DNA of 64,000 bases from positions 61,690,633 to 61,754,632 of the forward strand of contig OY755240.1 in the NCBI GenBank assembly GCA_963576725.1, in the 5' to 3' direction. Shown here one piece after another: positions 55,109 through 64,000 of the stretch. Source of the DNA: Azorinus chamasolen. Lineage: Eukaryota > Mollusca > Bivalvia > Cardiida > Solecurtidae. The position numbers and the translations under genes were made by a program. How positions within the stretch are numbered: position 1 is the first letter of the stretch; each line of letters begins with the position of its first letter. Under the pieces are notes generated by a model. That model saw only the letters and a program-made list of their open reading frames with translations, was not told the DNA's origin and did not search any database.

Positions 55109-55117
55109 GTTAATCAT
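55109..55117 (+). repeat. Right 9-bp target site duplication
   Basis: GTTAATCAT, identical to 28877-28885. Confidence 0.85.
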
Positions 55118-55134
55118 AGCACATAAAATAGGGG

Positions 55135-56901
55135 CGGGTGCAATTGCATACGCCAGGTCTAAACCATTATCTAACCCATTACCTCATAGACAAAATGCGG
55201 GCAGATATTGCATCAGTCACTGTATTCAGTGTGCCGATTACCACTGAGATGCAGCATTCAACAAACTTTTTAGAAAAGTTTGGTACAGCTACAGTAGAAG
55301 AAGTAGAACAGATCATTAAGGCACCCCCACCCGCCCCCCCCCCCCCCCCCCCCCTGTAAGTCTTGCGAACTGGATCCAATACCTACATGGCTGCTAAAGG
55401 TATGCCTTGATGAACTCCTACCAATTTTGTCAAACATTGTTGACTCCCATTTAAACACTGCCTACGTTCGAAAAGGTTTCAAAAGGTCACATGTCAGACC
55501 TCTTTTAAAGAAACCTGATATCGATTCAAATGGACTTAAGAATTATAGGCCTGTATTGAGTCTGTCATTTGTCTCCAAAGTGTTAGAAAAAGTGGTTGAC
55601 ACTTTTCCAGACCTCAAACAATCTACATGAGCACCATCAGTCAGCATACCGACATCATCATTCAACAGAGAATGCTCTACTGAAAGTTCAAAACGACACC
55701 CTTCAATCCTTAGATAAAAATGAAATTACGATTCTGGTGATGCTTGACTTATCTGCTGCATTTGATACTATCGATCACGAAACGTTGCTGAAACGCATAG
55801 AAAAAGACTTCAGAATCATTGAAAAACCCCTTGAGTGGATGACCTCCTATCTAAATGACGGCCATCAAATAGTGTCAGTAGATGGGGAATTGTTCACTCT
55901 AGGTAACATGAGATGTAGCGTGCCACAGGGATCGGTCCTAGGTCCAAAAAATACATAATTTACACAAAACCTGTAGGCTCAATATGCAAAAACCATGGGA
56001 CTGAACCACCATGTTTATGCCGATGACTCACAATTATACCTATCCTTAAAGCCCAAAGGCATTTACTGTCAACAAGAAGCTTTATCACGAGTCGAGAACT
56101 GTCTCAAAGAAATAGTCTCTTGGATGCACCAAAACATGCTGAAGCTCAATACTGACAAAACTGAGGTAATTCATGTGCAAGTAGGACCCTCTAAAATAAA
56201 GCCGTCTTTGTGTATAAAGAATTTCGGTGCATGGCTCGATTCACAAATGGAAATGACATCACACATCAATTCCGTGTGTAGGTCTAGTTATGCACAGCTC
56301 CGACGAATAGGTCATACATGTATAAGAAAGTACGAATAGATCATATAAGAAAGTATCTCTCACCTGCTGCTACCAAGACTTTTGTGAACTCTCTGGTTAC
56401 ATCAAAAATAGACTACTGCAACTCATTGCTGCATGGAATTTCGAGCAAAACACTGCGGAAACTTCAAACAGTGCAAAACACAGCAGCCCGCATTATAACC
56501 AGGACTTCTCGATATAATCATCATATCACGCCGGTTGTGAAGGAACTTCAATGGCTTCCGGTTCAACGTCGGATTTAATTCAAAAGTCTGACACTTACGT
56601 ATAAAGCCACGCACAGTGAATCCGCCAAGTACATTGTCGGCATGCTTGACGTGTACAGGCCCCGCAGAGAATTAAGATCAGCAGGTAGTTCTTTGTCGTT
56701 GGTTGTACCAAAACGTCGTAAGGTAAAATACGGTGAGAGAAGTTTCATGCATGCAATTCCGAAACTCTGGAATGCTCTACCATCAGGTATTAGAGATGCA
56801 ATCTCACTGGCATTTTTCAAATGATCTCTGAAAACGTATTTCTTCCACATATATTATAAGGGCAGTTTAGAAAACGTAGCTAATAAGCGTCGATTATCAT
56901 A
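55135..56901 (+). mobile_element. Broken CR1/L2-like LINE reverse transcriptase
   Basis: 5'-truncated non-LTR retrotransposon coding region in several frames. It starts with the segment before the RT (LTHYLIDKMR ... EVEQII), where a 21-C run (55334-55354) has expanded, then CELDPIPTWLLK, then LKNYRPV (about 55535). Palm motifs follow: LDLSAAFDTIDHETLL with first catalytic Asp at 55746, PQGSVLGP from 55923 and YADDSQLY at 56016-56039. The thumb-like part continues to WLPVQRR, then KLWNALPSGIR near the end. Breaks: a frameshift near 55600, a frameshift or small deletion near 55945, a frameshift near 56320, a stop at about 56577, and an in-frame TGA at 56822-56824 before LKTYFFH; the old end is TAA at about 56899-56901. 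No endonuclease domain is present, so it cannot be autonomous. Confidence 0.88.
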
Positions 56902-58270
56902 ACTGCTGTATTAGCCATAGCGTGTTGATCCTGCCACTCTCTTATGATTGTTGGACATTTTAAACCCCCTTTTCAAACATAAGGCTCCACAAATGTAGAA
57001 AAAAAGAAAAAGAAAACAAAATAGATAAACGAACAACAAGAACCTCATCAATATTTTTATGGAATTCTAGGGAATCCCCTTGCTGTTGTACGTGCGGGTG
57101 TTGTCACTGTTATGTCAGCGGGATTCCACTGTCCAGGAGTTGGATTCCGAGGGAGTGCTGTTGTCAAACTGGGCATCCCTATATGCTTGGTACCTCTGAT
57201 AACTCTAGTTCCAATGCCGGAGGGAGCACCGTAGTGAAACAAGGCATCCCTATTCCCACTGGTACATTGGGAGTATTGCTGGCATGACTTGCTACCCTGC
57301 CCTCAACCAGTGCCAGGAATTCCTGTTAAGCTAACCCAGTTTAATTATTTTTGCTTACCAGTGACTGGGTCACGTAATATATGGACAGTGGGCAGGTTAA
57401 GCCTGTACGGTTCGATGCAGCATCGCGTACCTCAGTCAGTCTCGATTTGTCCGATATGATGCCTTTGCCATTGCTGCCGGTGGCATATGTTTTAGGAACA
57501 ACAAAGTTGTAGCTCTACTTTGGCTGGGCCTTTCGGGTTCCCATAATAGGACATTTTACTCTGTAATTAATATTTGGATGTACCCAATTACAACTCCGTT
57601 AAAATACGAGTTATCCTTTGTGTACTCCCTCATTGCCATAGCGGGTCGAGTAGTGTTTGACTGGTACTCCCTCATTGCCATAGCGGGTCGAGTAGTGTTT
57701 GACTGGTACTCCCTCATTGCCATAGCGGGTCGAGTAGTGTTTGACTGGAGGGGTTGCATATTGCGGGTATATAACAGTTGTTTATTGTATTGCTTACTAT
57801 AATAGTTTATATGCATGAACTTCAAATTGATCTGTTCTGTTATCCAATTTTCCAATATATGTAAGGCAATATTTTATGTGTAGTGTTGTATACCAAAAAA
57901 ATGTACCCACGTCTATTGGTTCTGGGTTATAACTGTGTGACGTACTGGCACTGTACATAGACTGTTATATTCAAGTTTGTTTTTTGTGATCTGAGTGCGT
58001 TAACAAAATATAATAGAGCATAATATGACAGACAGATAAACTTATGGAAAGGATGAAGTTGGTTTACCTACACTCTGAATAAATTCATTTTTATTATTAT
58101 TCTTATCTATATATAAGTATCAAATATATTTTATTTTAAATGTTCTATAATTATGTATCGAATATACCCTGTTTTGTACATAAAATGTATCTATGTGAAG
58201 CGCTTTTGAACGCACATATCCTATGTGAAAAGAGCGCTATATAAATGTGGTATAGTAATGATAATAATAT
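56902..58270 (+). other. LINE 3' region and unassigned insert
   Basis: 58195-58270 has GAAGCGCTTTTGAACGC and AAAGAGCGCTATATAAATG then ATGATAATAAT, the tail style of CR1/L2 elements. 57040-57560 is a more GC-rich block with repeated GGGAATCCC / GGCATCCCTAT pieces that I cannot assign; no coding frame is convincing. Confidence 0.55.
57623..57748 (+). repeat. 42-bp repeat, three exact copies
   Basis: TACTCCCTCATTGCCATAGC ... GTTTGACTGG at 57623-57664, 57665-57706 and 57707-57748 with no differences. 42 is a multiple of three, so the translated frame repeats a 14-residue block; this is not evidence of a gene. Confidence 0.95.
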
Positions 58271-58344
58271 ATTTGGAACAACACGCACTTTCCTTATATA
58301 AAACCTACAGTAAAATCACATATACGTACAAATGTATTGTTCTT

Positions 58345-58935
58345 TAACCCGTCCTTCTTCAACATTCATGTAACAAATAACTACAAAATGAATAACTGAA
58401 TATTAATTAGCTGACTTTTTATGATATAAAAAATTAAGGAAATACTTTACTTTGACAAAAAGTGTAGGATCATATCTATATTATGTCAAAAGCAAACATA
58501 GCAGATCCTGATCAGACGAGCCGTATGATCCCGGTCTACTATGTTTGCAAAGTGGTGAAAATTCGTTTATATGAAGGAAAGGATAAAAGAAGGCAGTTGG
58601 TTACTCTTGTGGGACCTTTCTAACCAGGCTCTGTTCTGTTAGCTTTTGAAATACTACACAGTTTCTGTCACGGTAAAAAAAAAAATACTTAACCCTTTCC
58701 CTGTTCTGTGTTTATTTCAAATTTCAATACCTACTGAATATTCATGAATAAAATAGTTAAAATGAAATATGGAAGGTGGAATATTGTAGCCATTTCAGAA
58801 GGTAAAGAAACTAATCTTTCAAAATCCATTAGCAAACAGGGCAGATCCTGATCAGACGGCTTCTCTAGGAGCCGTCTGATCTGGGTCTACTCTGTTTGCA
58901 AATGCGTGAAAAGTGGTGAAAATAATACTTAACTC
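58345..58935. mobile_element. Two TTAA-1 MITEs
   Basis: 58345-58586: TTTAACCCGTCCTTC ... hairpin AGCAAACATAGCAGATCC ... with shortened tip ... GAAGGAAAGGATAA. 58689-58935: TTAACCCTTTCCCTG, hairpin GCAAACAGGGCAGATCC ... TTCTCTAGGAGCC ... CTACTCTGTTTGC, with right end decayed to GTGAAAATAATACTTAA. Confidence 0.78.
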
Positions 58936-59114
58936 ATTTTAAACCTGAGTCAATCAATATACCCACAGTAATTGTTTCTTACATAAATATTTATCAGATA
59001 CATGAATCGCATATCTATAAGTATAGCAATCATTCACAGTATGTTTTATCATTTGCCCCTGATACAAAACCTACCTAAAGCGACCATTAAAATGAAGTAT
59101 GACTGTGAGTCTTT

Positions 59115-59500
59115 CGCATATTCCCTCATAGGCTATTTTTAGATTCTACCTCTTTGGATACATCTACCGAAAAGGAGCATTAACTGGAGGAAAGGATTTT
59201 TATAGAATTGTGCAGTGTTGAAACCATGGTGATGAATAGAGCATTTGCTCCTATGGCGCAAAAGCTATATTTATCACAATGGTTTCAAAAAGTGACTTTT
59301 ACAGAGTATTTATTGAGGAAAGGAGTATTTATGGAGGAAAGGGTTAAGACATGCGGTAGCTTAGTGCTGGTCGCAAGTAATGCAGAAAGCTCCTATATGA
59401 ATTTTCTGCATTACAGACTTTTGCCATGTATTAAGCAACCACCTCTTATTTAAGAATCCTAGTTCCATCAATCAATGGCAGCGTAAGACATATTCTACGG
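59115..59500. repeat. TTAA-4 copy with TTAA-1-like end, then a TA-hp fragment
   Basis: 59115-59345: CATATTCCCTCATAGGC, arms AAACCATGGTGATGAATAG / ATATTTATCACAATGGTTT, then an end of TTATGGAGGAAAGGGTTAA as in TTAA-1. 59346-59500: GCGGTAGCTTAGTGCTGGTC ... GAAAGCTCCTATATGAATTT ... ATTAAGCAACCACC, a TA-hp core without ends. Confidence 0.65.
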
Positions 59501-59804
59501 TATATTATTTCATTTCTATCGGACTCTTCGACGAGGTTCATTGCAAAGGCATCCCTGAACATGTGCAGAAAAAATTGACTTAACTAGTTATGCCATATTT
59601 TTACCCCCAGGGAGAAAACTTACAGAGAATTGTATATAACGAATCGATACAAGTGCAATTTCTAAATACATCTATACAAACAAGATATGACCGTATTTAC
59701 CCTTACACCCACTGTACAAAAAATGTCTGCTCAAATTTGAATACTGGGTAAGTTTGACTATTTCCGATTCGTCCATTTTTTGAGACAGTTTCAACCGGAT
59801 ATTT

Positions 59805-59880
59805 AAATAGCTTGGATCCTGGTGAAACGCCGAGTTAATCGGTGTCTTATCTGGATCAAAACTGTTTGCAAATGCGTGAA
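59805..59880. repeat. TTAA-2-type solo hairpin
   Basis: AAATAGCTTGGATCCTGGTG ... CGCCGAGTTAATCGGTG ... GGATCAAAACTGTTTGCAAA. No ends. 59880-60190 shows no gene. Confidence 0.6.
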
Positions 59881-60194
59881 AGTTGCTCTGAACATTATAA
59901 CGGTTAAATATATGGTACAAAACATAGCCTGGCATATCATTGTACATCTAGAAATTTACATTTTATTTACATATATCCACGGATGTTATATGTGAAAATA
60001 TTGGAAACTGTCTGAAAAGAAAACATTTTGCAGCAATACATGACTGGTTAGCACCGTAAAAGAATAAACCAAAAGCAAATATTCTCAGGAGGGTTTAAGA
60101 TTATCGTTTCCTTGCTAAAGCCAATTCGTTCTTGAAAGATCAGCAGAATTTCAAATTGTAAATCGAAGACTTATTGCAACACTATTTTAGTAGA

Positions 60195-60470
60195 GTAACA
60201 GACAAAGACGCATACTCAGATACTAAAATCATCATTTCTCCACCAAACACTACTCAGACACTAAAACCATCATTTCTCCACCAAACCTACTCAGATACTA
60301 AAATCAACATTTCCCCACCAAACCCTATGTTGTAACCACTCTTTAGAATCGTCTCGAAGAGACGATTCTAAAGAGTGGTCACAACATATGGTTATGTTGA
60401 GAAATTTAAAAAAAGTTGTTTTTGAAAATATTTTAATGTACGCATCTTATCTGGACATCTGTATAAAACA
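60195..60470. mobile_element. GATAAG MITE with triplicated arm start
   Basis: The left arm begins with three near copies of TACTCAGATACTAAAATC ... CATTTCTCCACCAAAC, about 46 bp each. The hairpin is perfect at the tip (AGAATCGTCTCGAAGAGACG). Right side GTACGCATCTTATCTGGAC. Confidence 0.8.
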
Positions 60471-60539
60471 TGGTCCAATATTAACAGTTTAAATCCAACC
60501 GAAACGTCGAATTATTCGACGAGTAATAAAGGCCCAAAA

Positions 60540-60928
60540 TATTTAATTTTTTCGCTACCGAATCTAGTCGTCTGCTAAAAAAAAATAATTAGTTTTTCAT
60601 TCTTGTTTCAAAAACAATCTCAGTAACATCTCAGTAACTGGTTGCATATGTAATCACAGATGCGACATTGACAGAGAAAGAGTTAACCCTTCGCTTGCTA
60701 TTCACGTCAATATACCTACCAGTAGATAGCGAAGACCCAGATGAGACAGCTCCTGCAGGAGCTGTCTCATCAGGGTCTGCACTATTTACAAGTTCATTGT
60801 GCAACCAGTGCACCCCACAGCAGTGATTGCACAGCGAAATACTTGTACACAGTGAAGATATATGTAATTATACAACAGGGCATGGGTAAAGAAGGAGAAC
60901 TATATTTTAAAATTCAGCAAGAGAATGG
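60540..60928. mobile_element. Degenerate TTAA-2 next to a complete TTAA-3, sharing one TTAA
   Basis: 60540-60682: TTCGCTACCGAATCTAGTCG ... GATGCGACATTGACAGAGAAAGAG, a TTAA-2 copy lacking its hairpin. 60687-60928: TTAA-3, left CCCTTCGCTTGCT after TTAA (60683-60686), right end decayed (CAGCAAGAGAATGG then TCAT), body 242 bp. Confidence 0.78.
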
Positions 60929-61061
60929 TCATTACTGAGGTTAGTTTGAAAATAAACAGCCGGCTAATAAATAGACTTGATATGTTTCAGTAATCATTTG
61001 ATCGTAATCAATGGCTGTCCTTCAAACAGTTTCATTCGAGTTTTGTAGTGCGATAGCATTA

Positions 61062-61864
61062 TTAGACCACATTCGTAACAAATCACATTCGTAACACGTG
61101 TTACGAATGTGACCACATTCGTAACACGTGTTACAAATGTGATCCGGAAATCGAGCACATGTGTAACACATTTTGTGACGAATGTGATCGATGCCGATTT
61201 TTGATGTGACATACAATCACATTTGTAACACGTCAAATTTCATACAGAAAGGGAAGCTAAAAAAGTGCATGTGCATCATCTCTCATCGCAAAAATGAAAC
61301 ATTGTTCAAATTTTAACAACAGACTAAATAATAACAAAAGAAATGACTAAGTTTGTTTTGTTTCCTAAAGGTATATCATTAGATTTATAGTTGGTAAAAT
61401 ATTTGGCATAGTGTATTAATTACATGTACTCAATTTAAAAGCAAATACAGGAACTAAGAAGTAACATTTATTCAATCATAGGCACACAATATCATCATTG
61501 CCTAGGTGTGTGTACACGTATAGGACAAGTTCTATAAAAAATGGAAACTCTTCAATATATTTTAGGCAGGTATCCTAAAACATATTACAAGCATGTACAT
61601 TATATCTTTAAATTGTGCTCTAAAGGTTGTGAAAAGTTGAGACATAACCCTCAAGGAAATATAGTAACATGTACAAGGATAATCCTATTACAATTAACTA
61701 ATGGAACGTTGTCGTTCGGGAACTCAACCTGTTACGTATACGTGATTCTAATGTCAACCCCAATGTCGGACACTCACATTTGTAACACATTTTACCTGTT
61801 ACGAATGTGATCACATTCGTAAAATATCTGTTATAAATATGATCCGTTACGAATGTGGTCTAAC
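61062..61864. mobile_element. Small foldback-like element (803 bp)
   Basis: The ends are inverted: TTAGACCACATTCGTAAC at the left, GTTACGAATGTGGTCTAAC at the right. Both arms are built from repeats of CACATTCGTAACACG and its complement, so each arm is internally palindromic. Outside, ATAGCATTA (61053-61061) and ATAGCGTTC (61865-61873) match at 7 of 9 positions, a possible worn 9-bp duplication. The centre (61250-61760) is AT-rich without a gene. Confidence 0.65.
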
Positions 61865-61882
61865 ATAGCGTTCTCGATTTAG

Positions 61883-62125
61883 CCCTTAGCCTGCCAGTCA
61901 CAACTATTGTTACAATTTGCAAACAGTGTAGACCCAGATGAGAGAGCTCCTTTCGGAGCTCTCTCATCTGGGTATGCACTGTTTGCCATGGAAAATCCAC
62001 GCTCGTATGCTCTATGCTTTTGTCTAGGAAACTCGTTTCAGCATATCTTGTATATTTTTTTTAAATATTTTACTAATTCATATTCAAAGAGAACAGAGTG
62101 ATAAAAATATGTGACAGGCTAAGGG
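61883..62125. mobile_element. TTAA-6 MITE
   Basis: CCCTTAGCCTG at the left, ACAGGCTAAGGG then TTAA (62126-62129) at the right; the left target has become TTAG. Hairpin GCAAACAGTGTAGACCCAGA ... GAGAGCTCCTTTCGGAGC ... GGGTATGCACTGTTTGC. It begins 18 bp after the small foldback-like element. 62130-62510 shows only short repeats (TTGTATTGCACGGTGTTG twice). Confidence 0.85.
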
Positions 62126-62524
62126 TTAACGTCCCGTCACATCATCAGTGTTTCAGATATATTGAGACTGCGTGTCTACTTTCTACTTGAGACATATATA
62201 ATACTGCAACGTTGTATTGCACGGTGTTGGCACACGTGGTTGATACCACATTGTATTGCATGGTGTTGAAACAATTTCATGACACCATACCTAGTCACAT
62301 TATAATCTGACACCAGGTAAATCATTCATTCGCAGTTCGTTGCACGTACTTTAAAATTCCGAGAACTAATCAGGAAGCTGCTACATTTAATTCATTTCAT
62401 TTGAACACCTTTGGTAAGTCGCGTCAGGTGATTAAACTCTAAAAGCCGACGCTCCGCCATCTTGCCTTTCTTTGTAGATCTCGATATATTTATACATTAA
62501 TACATGTATAGTTATACATTTACC

Positions 62525-62768
62525 TTTGCCCTATTCTATATTTATTCCAAATTTCAATACCTACTGAATATTTATGTAGAAACTAGTAATAATGAAATAT
62601 GGCTGATGGAACATTGTAGCCATTTTAGAAACTAAACAAACAGATCTGCCAAATTCAATTAGCAAACAGAGCAGACCCTGATCAGACGGCTCCTCTAGGA
62701 GCCGTTTGATCAGGGTCTTCTCTATTTGCAAATGTGTGAAAAGGTGTTTATATGAAGAAAAGGATTAA
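62525..62768. mobile_element. TTAA-1 MITE
   Basis: CCTTTGCCCTATTC at the left, GAAGAAAAGGATTAA at the right. Hairpin GCAAACAGAGCAGACCCTGA ... tip CTCCTCTAGGAG ... CAGGGTCTTCTCTATTTGC. Confidence 0.8.
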
Positions 62769-62850
62769 ACTCCTAAAGCTGAAGCTTCGCCTAATTGTCT
62801 TTCTTTGTAGATGTCGATTTACTAGTATTTATTCGAGGTATACATTAAGC

Positions 62851-63011
62851 ATCTGGGACCCGCTTTACGAAGATCTTTTGACTGAAACTTTTGACTGAAA
62901 TGGAAGTTGCGATCTTAGTATGTTAGCACTTGCGATAGTTTCCGCTGTGCTAATTATAGCGAGTGTCGTTACTTAATTTTAGTCAAAAGATTTTTCGTCA
63001 CATGGGACCCT
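62851..63011. mobile_element. ~160-bp MITE, GGGACCC ends
   Basis: GGGACCCGCTTTACGAAGAT then CTTTTGACT at the left; AGTCAAAAG ... CGTCACATGGGACCC inverted at the right. No duplication seen. It is not related to the other families here. Confidence 0.6.
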
Positions 63012-63239
63012 ACTTTTTGCTTACTCTCTACGATAGCTATAAGCCAAAAGCGTTTTAAGGACAAATCCTAAAATCAATTAATCTAGATTCAAATTTCATC
63101 GTTTACTTATCTGCAATTGTTTACAGTAAAGTTATCTATACTAGAGCAGATTCTACTTGAATTGGAAATTAAAGCATTTGCCTGCAAGTACGATGAGTTT
63201 TACATATGTAGTCCAAGTAAGTTTTATATGAAACCGGCG

Positions 63240-63251
63240 AGGAGAGAGAGA

Positions 63252-63289
<38 letters not shown>

Positions 63290-63325
63290 TAGAGAGAGAG
63301 AGGGGAGAGAGGAGAGAGAGAGGGG
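63240..63325 (+). repeat. (GA)n microsatellite
   Basis: About 86 bp of GA with occasional GATA and GGGG interruptions. The Arg/Glu-rich open frame is the microsatellite translated. Confidence 0.95.
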
Positions 63326-63554
63326 TATGCTTGTTTGCGTGTTCTAGTGTTCTAGTATGTTAAAAACGCAAGATGTAATTCGTTGCAATTCTTTGATGCG
63401 TGAAACTATTTTAGAAACAATTACCAAGCATTAAGGGTTTCCACCATTAATAACGATAAAGACACAATTATTAACATTAATCAAGCATCCAAAGATTCCG
63501 TATTTACATTGCAAAAAGTGTGGAACCAGATGAGTAGTCGAGTAGCGTGGTAAT

Positions 63555-63868
63555 TAACCCTTTACTCCATGAATACTCATGTAAAAAATAAAGATACCAT
63601 GAATACCAATTAGACTTTTATAATACCACATGGGCACAAGCTTTTGATTGGTCAGATTTGAGTTCTCAAGCTTTTGATTGGTCAGATTTGAGCCAAAGGC
63701 TCAAATCTGACCAATTAAAAGCTTGAGAACGATCTCAGACTCAACTAAAAGCTTTATAAGCATGAACCCATATCTATGTTGTATCGTAAGCAAACAGGAC
63801 ATACTCTGATCTGGATCTACTCTGTTTTCAAAGGCGTGGAATGGTGTATTCATGAAGTAAAGGGTTCA
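63555..63868. mobile_element. TTAA-1 MITE carrying a nested CTCAAG MITE
   Basis: TTAACCCTTTACTCC at the left, GAAGTAAAGGGTTCAA at the right. Inside, about 63636-63763 is a CTCAAG element whose first arm is partly duplicated (CAAGCTTTTGATTGG twice). The TTAA-1 hairpin itself is shortened (CAAACAGGACATACTCTGAT ... CTACTCTGTTTTC). Confidence 0.75.
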
Positions 63869-63949
63869 AATGAGAAGAGAAACAATATCAAAATTGATGT
63901 TGACGACGCTTTCTGCCTATAAGAACTTTCTCTGCAAGTTAAATATCAA

Positions 63950-64000
63950 AAGCCCTTTGAACTGCAAACAGTGTAGACCCAAATCGGAGGACTCGCAGAG
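63950..64000. repeat. Start of another MITE hairpin, cut by window edge
   Basis: GCCCTTTGAACTGCAAACAG then TGTAGACCCAAATC matches the opening of TTAA-family cores. Confidence 0.55.

Noticed and set aside
55032..55247. 71-codon frame spanning the foldback end and LINE start
   Set aside because: It crosses the transposon boundary and the target duplication and is in a different frame from the LINE protein.
57556..57855. 99-codon minus-strand frame with a 14-residue repeat
   Set aside because: It is the 42-bp tandem repeat read through; the flanks are not protein-like.
63117..63347. Arg/Glu-rich 76-codon frame
   Set aside because: It is driven by the (GA)n microsatellite.

Overview
The window looks like a gene-poor stretch of a large, repeat-rich animal genome, most likely a bivalve mollusc. 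A dreissenid-type genome is my inference. The basis is AT-rich non-coding DNA, one clear exon with a eukaryotic 3' splice site, a broken CR1/L2-like LINE, very dense palindromic MITEs, and minisatellites ending in (CGAA)n and (CGGA)n. Nothing bacterial, no operons and no true RNA gene were seen.

Layout. 1-28876: about 29 kb of short palindromic elements, minisatellites and unannotated AT-rich DNA, with one protein-coding terminal exon (15291-16244) for a secreted or surface protein that begins inside an Ig-like domain. 28886-55108: one enormous foldback-like element of 26,223 bp, bounded by a perfect 9-bp target duplication GTTAATCAT (28877-28885 and 55109-55117) and by 88-bp terminal inverted modules that differ at one base. 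Its arms are the same 68-bp satellite in opposite orientations (about 6.0 kb left, about 14.8 kb right). The 5.2-kb centre is itself palindromic: a second 68-bp-period satellite (B), a GATC-rich block (C), a loop, then C' and B' inverted. 55135-58270: a frameshifted non-LTR reverse transcriptase and its 3' tail. 58270-64000: more MITEs and a second, small foldback-like element (61062-61864).

Names used below. TTAA-1 to TTAA-6 are MITE families flanked by TTAA with CCC-starting ends (piggyBac type): TTAA-1 CCCTTTCCCT, TTAA-2 CCCTTTCGCTGCCAA, TTAA-3 CCCTTCGCTTGCT, TTAA-4 CCCATTCCCTCATA, TTAA-5 CCCATTTGCTCCCA, TTAA-6 CCCTTAGCCTG. TA-hp elements are flanked by TA and start CAGTARAACC (pogo/Tigger type). 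The GATAAG family starts CAGAGGTCCAGATAAGA, and the CTCAAG family has CTCAAGCTTTTGATTGGTC arms. Nearly all have a near-perfect central hairpin. Several unrelated end types share the same hairpin tip, CTCCTATAGGAG.

The only host gene evidence is the 15.3-16.2 kb exon. Everything else is mobile or tandemly repeated DNA, with clear nesting (TTAA-5 inside TTAA-1, TTAA-1 inside TA-hp, CTCAAG inside TTAA-1). No transposase for any DNA element lies in the window, so they are non-autonomous as seen here.
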